From Anisus vortex (Eukaryota; Mollusca; Gastropoda; Planorbidae): DNA of 64,000 nucleotides. The first letter of the stretch is position 1, and the number at the start of each line of letters is the position of its first letter. The notes under the pieces were generated by a model. That model was given only the letters and a program-made list of their open reading frames with translations. It was not told the origin of the DNA and searched no databases. The stretch is taken from NCBI GenBank assembly GCA_949126835.1, contig OX421494.1, positions 55,184,358-55,248,357 of the forward strand, given 5' to 3'. The translations under genes and the position numbers were made by a program. Below are positions 1-11,503 of this stretch, piece after piece.

Positions 1-940
1 CCCCTCCCCCTTTTACAATCATAAGATTGTAACCTAATCATAAGTAACCTAACCATAAGTAACCTAACTACAGAGTTGTCTTTGTAAATTGTAAGTTCGT
101 TTTAGAGTACCGTAGTCTTAGGAAGTGGCGAGGGTCGGACGCCCTAGGCTCCAATAGCGCCACACAGTGCCAATGTCTGTTCATAGTGTCAGTGAGCCTG
201 GCTTGCAGCCCTGAGGGAACAATTTTCTAAAATAGGACAATTACAAATACCCGGTACACCAGAGAATTCATTCTGAACAAAATCCTTTTCAAAAATGGGA
301 TATTTGTAGTAAACAATTTTCTTGAAGTGGAAATTAAAAAAAAACAGTACATAATAATAATAATTAACATGTTACTATTAATGACTAATAATTTTTATGT
401 TTATATATGGTAGTGCAGGTGTATATATAAATATATATGTTTTTATGTTTATATATGGTAGTGCAGGTGTATATATAGATATATGTATGTTTCTATCTAT
501 ATATAGAAATTGAGTGTAATTAGAAACTCAAACTGTTTCCCGTTTATCAATTTAAATTTAAAGAAATGTGACCTTAAGTCTTTTTTCTCTTTCTATAATA
601 TATTACTTGTATGCTCTAGCTTTCTGCTCTATGTTTCCTCCCTGGCTAAGTGGTTTGCACAGCTGACTGGCTGACCTTGGTTCCTTTTTTTTTTTTTTTT
701 TAAGTTAGTTGGTTAAATTATTTTTACTTGACAATTTGTTGTAAATGAGTTTGATTTTAATATCTTGAGAAAGAGTGTTATTGTGAGTATTTCATCAATT
801 TTAATTGATTAGACTCTTAATCTTATTTGTAATGCTTAAAAGGCCATCAGACAAATGTACAAATATTTGAAAGAAATTAAAAATCTTTTATGACACAGTC
901 CTTGTTACAAGTTCATATTTTGTAAGTTAATATCTTATCT
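1..940. other. AT-rich sequence with no gene seen
   Basis: No coding signal is visible. The start has short CCTAA/ATAAGT repeats. A unit of about 45 bp containing TTTATATATGGTAGTGCAGG occurs twice at about 394-480, and there is a run of T at about 682-700. Confidence 0.5.
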
Positions 941-999
941 TGTATGTCAGAAGCGCCTTCTATAAAAAAGATTATTGTGTCTAAGATCTTTTACAAAAG

Positions 1000-1290
1000 G
1001 ATTTCAGGGTTCACTGCTCCAATTGAGTGGCACCCATGTGTGTCTTACGCTGAATTCCGTAGTCTGGGTTTAGTCTTGCATTTTTATTACCATAGTGTTT
1101 TAAATTATGTTAAATTACTGGTTTTCCTGGTTTGTTCAGGCAACCCATTCCATGCCTGGATGCCACTTGGGAAGAAAGAGTATTTGTATGCATTTGTTAT
1201 CGCATAAGGCTCAAGGAATGTGTTTTTGTGTTTCTGTTTATCTGAGCATTGCAACAGGTTGTTACCGTGTTTTATTTCTAATATTATCGT
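1000..1290 (-). mobile_element. 3' end of a LINE (family A), antisense copy
   Basis: Read on the minus strand, this matches copies near 10.1, 12.7, 28.8, 44.8 and 62.9 kb. In the better copies the conserved part translates to a reverse transcriptase C-terminal peptide around FFPSGIRAWNGL, followed by a short 3' UTR. This copy is diverged and truncated. The identification rests on agreement among copies and on that peptide; the exact clade is not assigned. Confidence 0.55.
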
Positions 1291-1334
1291 GACAGCATTG
1301 ACACAAATAATGAATGTAACTCCTTGCTTGTATT

Positions 1335-4300
1335 ATCATCATCATTGGCTCCATAGTCTCAAAAGACGATTAGATTTGCGCTCCTGTGATTTGGCCAGCC
1401 CTGCAAAATTGACTGTGTCTGTGGAGACCTATCCTTGAGAGACAGGCTCTGTTGCATCTCTGACACTTGAAAGCTGGACCGTTGGAGATTGTTAGGGGCA
1501 GCCTGTGTTCTTTACTTTTCTTCGCTGCTGTGTCAATATGGATATTTCTTATTACCCTCTCTAAAGTGATGTTGAAGAGTATGCAGGACAGTGAGTCTGC
1601 TTGTCTAAGTCCGCGTCTAATTTTGAATTCTCTTGAATATATTCACCCTGGATCTTAATTTTACTTTTACTTTTAGAGCTGTTGAGCGTCATATGTATTA
1701 ATCTTGTTAGTTTGTTGGGTATACCAAATTCCTGTAGTGTTTCATAGAAGTAATTTTCTTTTAATGCTGTCGTAGGCCATTTTGTAGTCCACATAAAGTT
1801 GGTGTATTGGGATATTATATTCATGACATTTCTCTAAGAGGCATCAGAGAGTGAAGATGTGGTCAGTGGTTGATTTATTTCTTCTAAATCCACATTGATA
1901 GTCCTTTAATATATTTTCAGTGTATTGTTCTAGTCGTTTTGCTATTAGTTTTGTTAGTATCTTAGAGGTTAAATTTAGAAAGAATATTCCTCTATAGTTG
2001 GCACATTGTAGTTTGGATCCTTTTTTTATGTATTGGTGTTATGGTGTTATGATGGCTGTTTCCCATTCTGTGGGTATTGTTTCCTCATCCCAAATTTGGT
2101 TAATAAGATTTTGAATCTGAGTATGTAAATTACTCCCTCCATATTTAATAAGTTCTGCTGTGATTAGGTCTTCACCAGTGGCTTTGTGGTTTTTCATTCT
2201 CTTGATAGCCTCTATAGTTTCTTCCAAGGTTGATGATTCTATTAAGGGATCTGGGCCACCTTGTGGTAGTTCATAGTCTTCCTTTTGTTCACTATCTGCA
2301 TTTAGCACTATTTCAAAATACTCTGCCCAACTTTCCAGAACTTGGCTGTTTTCCATAATTAGTTCTCCATCACTGTTCTCACACATTTGAGGTCTGACCT
2401 GGAATCCATTCTTTTCATCTTATATCCTCATATACATTCCCCTAATATTAGTAATATTTCCTTCTTTTGCCAACTCTTCAATTTCTAGTAATTTATGTTT
2501 CTCCCAGTCTCTTTTTTTCTTTCTGCATAATTTTGTAGCTTTTCTTCTTGTTTATCATTGTAGATCTGTCTAGTATTTCTAGTTTCTCTTTGTAACATTG
2601 TAATTCTTGTCCTGTTTCTTTCTTCTATAATTTCTCTGCATTCGTTGTCAAACCATCCTGCTCTCTGGTTAATTTGTTTAAATTACTTCTTCTGTCACTT
2701 TAGTTACAAATAATTTTATTCTATCCCATTGTTCGTTTATGTTTGTGTTTTCTTCATTCATTTTATCTTTTGATTTATCTAATTGAGACTGTACTGCTTT
2801 TTGGTATGTTTCTGCTATCAGAGGATCTTTGATAAGTTTTTCATTATTAAAGACCAACTTTGACCAAGTGAAGAGCTTTTTATCAAAATTTAGTTAACAT
2901 TAGATTTTGATATTAAATAGTGTATTCAGTATCTGAATGTTAATAAAAAATCATTTAAACAAAATATCAAAGATAACTTTTAAGTAATTAGTTCAATATT
3001 TGCACTTAAATGTGTGTGTTTTTTGGAGGACAAATCCAAATCTCGTAGCCATTTGAGATGATTTTATTTCCGGCAACACAGGAAAGTGACGTAAGAGAAA
3101 GAATTTAGACTAGGAAAAATGAATATTGTCACGTGTTTTGAATCTATTGCCACATGTTTTGAATCTTTTCCCGGTTCTTATTTTTAACAAAATGGTTAAA
3201 TATAAATTTATAGCGTCGAGTCATAGATATCTATGGTCGAGTTTTGTTTATTTCTTTTCTTTCTCAAACGTCACTGCCGTATGAGGCTATTCCAAATCTC
3301 GTTCCTTTGAGAAAAACCTCTTCACTTGGTCTTTAAATTGTTTTTGTCGTTTCTTTTGACTATTTTGTATCATACTTATTCTTTGTTTATATTTTATTTC
3401 TAGTAGGTGATCTGAGTCAGCATCTGCCCCTCGATAGCTTCTTACATCTTGTATGTCTGAGCCATGTCTTCTATCAATCAGTAGCCTACATAGTCAATTT
3501 GATTACGGGTGATTCCGTCTGGTGAGATCCAGGTCGCTTTATGTATATTTTTGTGAGTGAATTTGGTGCTGCTGACTGTCATACGTTTTCCTGCGGCGAA
3601 GTCGATGAGTCGAAGTCCGTTGTTATTGGTTTCTTCATGTAGGCTCTCCTTGCCAATCGTGGGTCTAAATGCTGCCTCTTGTCCAATTTTCACATTGAAG
3701 TCGCCAATCACAATTTTTTTATTATGCTGTGGTGCGCCGTCATATATTTTTTCTGAGTATCATAGAAGCTTTCTTTTATAGGATCGTCTGCATCTTCAGT
3801 GGGGGCATTTATTAATGTTATGTTGAACATTTTTCTTCGTAGGCCTACGTGCAGTGAGCATATTCTTTCATTTTCTGGCTTGAATCCAATGACTCCATTG
3901 ACTGCTTCCTTCCTGACAGCAAATCCAGTTCCAAGGGTATTGATATTATTGCCACTATAGAATATGGTGTAGCCCTTGGGTTTTAGGATGTCCGAGTTTT
4001 TCCATCGTAAGGCAGCAATGGTGACTTTGTATTTTGTAAGTTGTTCCGTTAAGTTGGCTAGAGCTCCTGCTCTTTATAAGCTGAGAACATTTCATGTTGC
4101 AATCCATAAATCATGTCCATATCCAGGCCTAGGTCGGTTTCCGTTAGGGTCAGTCCGGTTTCTTATGTTAATAGCTTTGCTTTCGTAACAGCCTATGTTT
4201 TTTGTTTACATGACTGGGTTGTTAGCCCTGCGCATAACCATCTGGGGGAATGCCCCTCTCAGCCTCCCGGATTGCTGCCTATGTTATCGGGTTAGGTTCC

Positions 4301-4440
4301 TTAGCCTTTTGTGGATCCCTTAACTTCCTGCAAGGCAGCAGGTTCTGATTTTGGTCCGCCCCGTGTATTTCATTTCCCCGGTACCTACCATAGCCTATCT
4401 GGTGGGCGTTCCCCAGTCCGCCACCAGGGGAGGCGCTCGA
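1335..4440 (-). mobile_element. Degenerate non-LTR retrotransposon (LINE) with endonuclease and reverse transcriptase, interrupted
   Basis: On the minus strand, translated pieces follow LINE order. About 4110-3340 encodes an apurinic-like endonuclease, with IGDFNVKIGQ at 3711 downwards, GLRLIDFAAGK, and a C-terminal DSDHL-type motif near 3420. About 2850-1560 encodes reverse transcriptase, with KNHKATGEDLITAELIKYG near 2210-2130, TIPTEWETAIITP near 2080-2040, and an LRQADSLS-like stretch near 1600. Many stops and frameshifts make it a dead copy. A 470-bp insertion at 2862-3331 splits it. The 3' end (about 1490-1335) encodes a Cys/His-rich tail and ends in ATG repeats, and it appears to be joined directly to RT with the palm end and thumb missing. 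It resembles the RTE/'CFDP2-like' LINE proteins common in invertebrates; the clade is an inference. Confidence 0.8.
2862..3331. mobile_element. Non-autonomous TIR element inserted in the LINE
   Basis: The 470-bp insert begins GACCAAGTGAAGAG and ends with its inverse complement CTCTTCACTTGGTC. TTT flanks both sides (2859-2861 and 3332-3334). The LINE reading resumes on either side: minus-strand QKKRQKQF upstream in the element and SKLVFNNEKLI downstream. That supports a real insertion. It has no coding capacity, and the superfamily is not recognised. Confidence 0.65.
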
Positions 4441-4549
4441 TGGAAGATCAGAAACTCCACACGAGAATATTTAATATGGATGTAATAAAATAAAAAGTTC
4501 ATTGTTGAGTAAACGTACAGGTCTGCTACATGAGATACTCTATTAGTAC

Positions 4550-4611
4550 CTTGGAAGAAACTATAGAGGCTATCAAGAGAATGAAAAACCACAAAGCCAC
4601 TGGTGAAGTAC
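4550..4611 (+). repeat. Inverted fragment of the LINE reverse transcriptase
   Basis: About 60 bp encode EETIEAIKRMKNHKATGE on the plus strand. This is nearly identical to the complementary stretch at about 2165-2230 of the minus-strand LINE. It is a short inverted copy just outside the LINE 5' end. Confidence 0.7.
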
Positions 4612-6694
4612 TACAAATACTAGTATTACTCGACTTCTCTGCCCTAATTGCCATAAACTACTCTCAACGCTCTATGAGACTTACATCTAAGCTTATGTAC
4701 GGTATGTGACTAGTATCTACCACAACTCTGCGAAAATACACTCTCTATCTACTGATATATTTTCTAATTAAGTCTACCCCGTGAGAAGAGACCAGGGTAA
4801 GTGTTACAGGTTAAATACCAGTAGGCCTACATGTATGAAGGTCAGTGGACCAAGAATGAGAGATAGAGAGAATTCCTTACCGGGTAGTGATGAAGTTAAC
4901 AAGGGGAAGTAAGGAGAGGTTTTGGGAAATTGAACAGGAAATAATAAGTAGAAGTTAAAAACAATATTATAATAAAAGTTGCATCTTTATTAATAATAAG
5001 CTTATATAGCCTATATGTAGTCCTATAATATACTTTCTTTCTTAATCCTCTCCGTGCCGGCTGGCGTTTGAGGCGAAAGCCAAGGATCTCCATTTATCTC
5101 GTTCTGTTGCAGCTCGAGGTGCTGTTTCTAGGTTCAGGCCTCTAGCCTTCAGATCCCTTTCCACCATCCTTCTTCATGTTTCCTTTGGCCTGGGCTACCT
5201 GTTTCCCTAAGGTCCATCTCTGGGCTGTGCTGGGGCAAGACCATCGTAAGTATTTACGATGGTCTTGCCTGGGGAGGGAGTCAGCTGACATTCTGCAGAC
5301 GTGTTCCATCCACCTCCATCTCCTTGCTGAGATGCTCTCTGCTAATGGGACTACTCCAGTTTTCTCATTTGATATCGTGTTTGGCCAGAAGACCTTGAGG
5401 ATGCGGCGAAGGCTTTGTGTCTGGAACACCTCTAGTTTTCTTTCTTTTGTATTCAGGGCTGTGGAGTCGGAGTCGAGGAGTCGGAGTCGGAGGAAATTTG
5501 GGTAGGGCCTACCTGGAGTCGGAGTCGGCAAAAAATGCACCGACTCCGACTCCTACTAAATTTAGATTGGAAAAAGACATGGCTTCATTTATTTTAAACA
5601 ACCGATCAATAGGTCTACAGACATTAGTGATGAGAAAGTAAAGTATGGCCTATCTGTTTCTTCCTCTAAGTCCCAATCCCTCAAGATCCTATCCCTATTG
5701 TCATACTATAGCGGGTCGACACAAAAAACAAGTCTTTTGAACTCATTTGAAATGCGTCATTAGACTGAACGTCATATAGACTGCTATTGATGATGCTATA
5801 GGGCGTTTGCAATCCCGTGACAAAAAGCACGTGATTTGTGTTTACTTTGAGTAATGGTGTACAATTAAATATGGCCGCTGTATTAATAAAGTTTCATATA
5901 GGCTCGATCTTTTTTTAAATGATGTGTTGTGTTTTAAGTCTTATTAAGATTTAAGCTGTATTATGTATGTTAAATAAAATAGGCTATTTTATTATTATCA
6001 TAGACATAGATCATAGACGATGTGAGCCTAATACTAATAGTGACTTGACTAGATAGCCTATTCACCAACAATATCACTTGACATCGTAGCCTAGCCTACG
6101 AAACATTAAAAGTGTAGGCCTATAAAGTGAAATTGAAAGTGTAAATAGGTCTAGCCGGCCCTAGCCTAATCACATTAATCAATTAATCTACAGTACTACT
6201 ATTTACCTCCTTATTTTTGAGTAGGATAGCCAATATTCAGATGTGAATTATTTTGCATGATAAAGAAGTACTTCACTTTCACCACGTTATGTTTGTACCT
6301 CAAGTGGGTTCTATATTTACACAAATACGTCACTAAATTTACACAAAAAAACTTAAGCTCCGCCTACTGAGAACGCTCTATACAAGTGCCCAAATTACTA
6401 ATTACCATTAACATTGTTTGTAATGATTTCAAATGCTAGGACATGGCACGCGCGGTTTTCTCTGAATGCTAAACACTGCCTTAGTAGGCTATAGGCCTAG
6501 GCTATAGGTCCTAAATAAACGCATCTTAAGCTACTAGTGTACAAGCATACCTTTATAAGAGGTCTAGAGAGGCTTTTACATATTTACGATTCTCTCCATA
6601 ATGTAATTTGCGTTCAATAGGCCTACAAAAAAAAATGCCGCCTTAACGACTTATAAATGCGCTACGCACACAACGCACAATTAGGAGCGGCAAT

Positions 6695-7051
6695 CAGTGG
6701 CGTATTTAGGCATGTTCCACATGTGCCATTGGAACAGGGGCCCCCACACAAAAGGGGCCCCCACACATCCCAAAAAGAAATGTTTGAGTGACATCCCCAT
6801 ATTTCGTTGAAAATGTAAAATAAAATTCATTTATTCCCATACAGTTCAACCAAGCTACGTGCAACATAAAATGTATGATTGTACAGAATGTAATATAAAT
6901 TAACGGCCCTTTTATGAGGTAGGCCCTATGTGGAAGGCAGACCACGAGGAAACCCACATAAATTTGGGAACAGGGCCCCTACATAATTTTGGGAACAGGG
7001 CCCCCACATAAATTTAGGAACAGGGCCCCCACAATCCTAAATACGGCCCTG
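6695..7051. mobile_element. Nested hAT-type MITE
   Basis: The 357-bp element has termini CAGTGGCGTATTTAGG and the inverse of CAGGGCCGTATTTAGG. It is flanked by GCGGCAAT (6687-6694) and GTGGCAAT (7052-7059), an 8-bp duplication with one mismatch. The interior is rich in GGGCCCCCAC repeats and is non-coding. Confidence 0.8.
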
Positions 7052-7090
7052 GTGGCAATATTTATACTTTTCATAGCGTTGTGTTCTGCT

Positions 7091-7612
7091 TAGGGATGTT
7101 AAACGAAAACCGGAATACCGGATTCCGGTTTTGAAACCGAAAACCGGTTTTGATTTTCAAAACACCGCGTCTGTGCTTTATTATTTAACGGCACTATTAA
7201 ATACATATTCTTTCGATTCTCTTTCAACACATTATTTTACAAGTTATCATAAATATATGCCTCTTCATATGCTTCTTAATAGTATGGTCAACGATAATCG
7301 GTAATTTGATTATCACTATTGAAAAATTGAAAGCTATTATCGGTTTTAATCAATTAGCCCAGATTTTTTTAGTTCTAAAGAATTTTATGGTAAAGAGTAC
7401 AAAATCATATATTGTATTCACACAAATCAACCCCTTGAATGTCCTGCAAACACTAATTAATTAAGTTTGAAGTATTTTACAAATATACCTACAAAACTAC
7501 GCACATTTATTTGGCTGTGACTTGTGACATTGCGTGGGGGTGGGGGAGGGGGAAGCTGAAATCCGATTTTAAACCGGTTTTGTAGAACCGATAACCGGTT
7601 TTAACATCCCTA
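7091..7612. mobile_element. Nested hAT-type MITE with perfect 8-bp target duplication
   Basis: The 522-bp element begins TAGGGATGTTAAA and ends with a matching inverted terminus (TTTAACATCCCTA). It is flanked on both sides by GTTCTGCT (7083-7090 and 7613-7620). CCGGTTTT-rich subterminal palindromes occur at both ends. It is non-coding. Confidence 0.85.
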
Positions 7613-8215
7613 GTTCTGCTGTTACATGGAACGCAGCGCTCATGTAACCTAGCCTCTCAATGGTAAGGGATTAACCGTTTGCCCCTTGGAGTCGCCGATC
7701 GTGACCTCTTCTGATCAGGCCCCACGAGAGGGGGCTACAGCCAGTACGCCGTACCGGGGCCCTCAAAAGTTTAGGGGGCCCATGAATATTTAAAATTAAA
7801 TACAGTAAATCCCAGCCAGTAGTCCTGTAGTAATGACATGTAGATGTATGTTGCCTTTCTTTCCTTCAAGGAATGTACAAAATACATTCGCATATTAATA
7901 CAGAGGAGTCGGAGTCGGGGAGTCGGAAGTAAAAAAAAATTCGGAGTCGGAACATTTATCTACCGACTCCGGAGCCCTGATTGTATTTGTGGCTTTCCAG
8001 CACTCCGACCCATACAGGAGGACGATGAGGACATTAGTCTCAAATAGACCTATCCTTTTTGTGTGGAGACCGAGGTTCCACGTCCTCCATATGGGTCTGG
8101 GCAGTGCAAATCCTGTAGTTTTGCCTTCCTATTACTGATTCACAGTCACTATTTGTTGTCATTTTACTGCCTAGGTAGGTAAATTCCTTTGTGTGGTCTG
8201 TTGAAGGAGCCAGTT

Positions 8216-8853
8216 TATTGCAAGAGCAAAAAGGGTTGGTGATAGCCTATAGGGAGCATCCCAGCTGTTCCACTCTCGTCTTTACTTAAAAGGAGTCTAT
8301 AATTAAAAGTATTAAGATTTGGTTGGGCGTAGACCGTAAAGGGTGATCGAGAGGGTGGCAGTTGTGTGCTGATCCGTGACACCCCATTTATGGACAGACG
8401 CTTCATCATTTTAATTGCTTTCTACCGTTCTTTTCCCCTTCAGGCCTGATGTCACTTAATGTGTACATGTCAAATTTTTAGGCCACAGCTTTGACACAAA
8501 CCCAGATTTGGCAGCTTTTGTATGTTATAGAAAACTGGCGAAATAAAACATAAAATTATATGAACGAAAGTGACAAACTAACCATTTACAAGCATATAAA
8601 TATACTTTTTTAATACGACTGATAGACGCATTTTATGGTTTTATAACTTAATTATAAACCGAGTATTTAACATAAATATTCTTTATAGATGTCTGTGAGA
8701 TAAGATAATGACTGAAGCACTTGTGAGTGAAAGTCGAAAAAATCTGGGAACAAAGGTGCTTTTGTAGAATTTGTTGACTTTACTTTTTGGGATCGAATAA
8801 CGAAGGTTTGTTCTTCACCACGGATACATTCTGTTGGAACATTTCAATTTAAA
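8216..8853. other. Upstream region of the testican-like gene
   Basis: This is AT-rich sequence between the LINE remnant and the testican-like start codon. No TATA box or other element can be called with confidence. It presumably contains the promoter and 5' UTR. Confidence 0.35.
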
Positions 8854-11462
8854 ATGCGTCTATATATTATCGTCTTGTTAATAGCAGTCATTGCACTGAT
8901 TTGTTTAACTGAGGCTGGCAAAAAAGAGAGGAGACGCAAGAAGCAAAAACTCGCTGGCCTAGATCTAGATGACAATAATAATAAAGCAAACGACAAAGAT
9001 GATTTTGACAACATTGACGAGGAGGAAACAGATGTCGATTTGGATAATAAATCTAGGTCTCGATTTTCTAAAAAATACAAGAAGAAATATAGCAAGAAAG
9101 GAAGAGTAAGTAGAAAAAATACATTATAAACTGGATCTATTAATTAATTAATTAGCAAATTTATTTGACTTAAACTTAAAATTAAATTTAAACCTTATAC
9201 TTAATAGTAACTTATAGTATACTATACTGATATATACTGTTATACTTATACTTTATACTTATTTATTATTAGTATTAGGCCTATTATTATTAATTAAATT
9301 TATTAACTTAGGGACTTAGGCCTTATTACTATTAGTATTAGCCTACTATTTGTTATTTCACATTTACAATTCTGCAAGGTGATCTTAATCTTCATCATAA
9401 TTCATAATCATAATTTATGTAGGCCTATTCATGTATCATGTCTAGGCCTAGTCAAGCCTATTACCTATGCCTATTACTAACTATTAGTATTAACTATTAC
9501 TATTATAACATCATACTATTATGGTTAGTAGGCCTTATTTTAGTTAATATAGAATATAGGTAATATAGGGTCTCTTTAGCCCATTTAATATTTAACACTC
9601 TTTTATGCATACTGTTAGAGCAGAAGTGCATGTCTGCTGGTGCTTGAGCAATGATCATATTAAGTAAATAAGGACAATTATAATAAAAACACAAAATGTA
9701 ACAGTTTCTACTCAACAATAAGAAATATTTTAGACAATATTTATTTCAATATACCACCAAAATTTTAAGAACCTGATGACAATTTCTAGTTTCAATTTGC
9801 TTTATTTAAAAATTCAATTGCAAACTATATTTTAAATTTTCAGAACAAAAAAAAAGTTGATTACAAGAAAACCACATTTTGGCCCACATGAAATTCACAT
9901 TCTGAAAAATAGCAATGACATCCCCCCCAAAAAGTTTCATATGTGCATTCCATTTTAATATTAGTTTTTTTTTTTTTAATGTTCATTTGACAAACAAATA
10001 TGAGAAATGTAAGGATTTTGTCGTGATCAAGCTATATCCCAATTGTGTTGTTTTATGATCTTTAAATATAGACCTATAGGTCTAAACATAAAGACAAAAA
10101 CACTTTCCTTATCCCTTATGCAAGAATAAATGCATATAAGTACTCTTTCTTCCCGAGTGGCATTCGGGCATGGAATGGGTTGCGTGAACCTACCCGGTAA
10201 ACCAGTAACTTAACATCATTTAAAACATTAATAAAGATGCAAGACTAGACTCAGACCAGGGATGAGCGTAGGACGCAATAATCTTCTATATAGACGGAGC
10301 GTCTGTAATATATAAGATAAAATACACTTAAGAAAAATTGAATAAAATTCATCATTATCATTTTATAAATATGGATAAGTGACAGGATAAATTAAACATA
10401 ATTTCATTTATAGTGTTACTTTATATTATTACTATATTTTATGCTTTGGCCACAGAAACTGGTGAATGCTGCTTCACCAGCCCTATGGGTCAACTTGGTC
10501 CGACGAGATACTTTACTTACTTTTTATTTGTTTACTTAGATGTGTAACAAAACTATTACTTAACCATTTTATCTTATAAGTTTACAGATGTTCCTTCTAG
10601 ATAGAAGATTATTACGTCCACTAGGCCCTGCAGGGCGATAGGGATCCGTCGGTGGCAGGGATAGAACCCGCGACGTGTCAGTTGGTTTTTGGTTGACAGT
10701 CCGGTGAACTAACCGCTGGACCAGCTGGCTTCACCATGAGCTAGTCCAATACTTTATTTGTACAAATGAAGAAAATCTTCATTTAATTTTTCATGTACTG
10801 CGTGGCAAATTGACTTTCATTGTTTAAACTGTTCAAATAAATTAAAAAACTGATTGTTTAATTTATTGTTATTTCAGTTTGATCACAAGAACCAAATGTC
10901 GTGGTTAAGCATCAAAAAAGGTAACTGAAAAAATAATAATTTTTTCAAGTTTGTGCAATATAATAAAAACAAATTTTTTTTTACAATTGATTACAAAGTT
11001 GCAGTTGCAAAGTTACAGTGTACTCTTTTTATTGATTATTTCCAGTGCAGTGAATAAAGAAGTGAATGGGTTTATTTTTCCTCCTTAAATCTAGGTTCTG
11101 ACTGCAACATCAAGTGTTCCAAACGAAGTGTTTGTATTATTGGACCAGTAGATGACAAGCCGCTATGTGTTAACAAAAAGGATTTGAAGAAAAGGTTTGG
11201 AACAAAATTTTCAATTAAAAAAAATTGTATATATGTTTTATTTTAGCATGTTTTTGTGGTTCATTTATTTTCGTCCATTTTTCCATGAAAACAATTAGTT
11301 ACTTTAGTTATTGTGAGTGTTATATTTTTAATGACTAAATTATATTTCTATTATTTGATTCACTTTTAAAAAAAAACATTTTCACTTTAAAAAAAGAAAA
11401 CTATCCGTTACAAAAATACTTTGTTACATTGGCAAAGTCTTTTTTTTTTAAGGTTTTGTGTT

Positions 11463-11503
<41 letters not shown>

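Larger units (their letters stand above)
5454..7979. mobile_element. hAT-type TIR element (2.5 kb) containing nested insertions
   Basis: It starts CAGGGCTGTGGAGTCGG and ends CCGACTCCGGAGCCCTG, which are imperfect inverted termini, with GGAGTC-rich subterminal repeats at both ends. The flanks are TTTGTATT (5446-5453) and ATTGTATT (7980-7987), an 8-bp target duplication with one mismatch, as expected for hAT transposons. No transposase is visible. Two smaller hAT-type elements sit inside, at 6695-7051 and 7091-7612. Its interior (about 5575-6670) is an inverted relative of the interior of the element at 22949-24112. Confidence 0.8.
5035..8215 (-). mobile_element. LINE reverse transcriptase C-terminus, split by a hAT-type insertion
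   Basis: Read on the minus strand, 8215-7980 encodes a KEFTYLGSKMTT stretch through YGSECWKATNT. The frame then continues at 5453-5035 with KLEVFQTQSLRRILK, ISARRWRWMEHVCRMSADSL and a terminal WRSLAFAS peptide. This is the usual C-terminal region of RTE-like LINE RTs. The 5454-7979 segment between them is a later insertion. Frameshifts and a small duplication at about 5240-5270 (ACGATGGTCTTGCC repeats) mark it as inactive. Confidence 0.75.
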
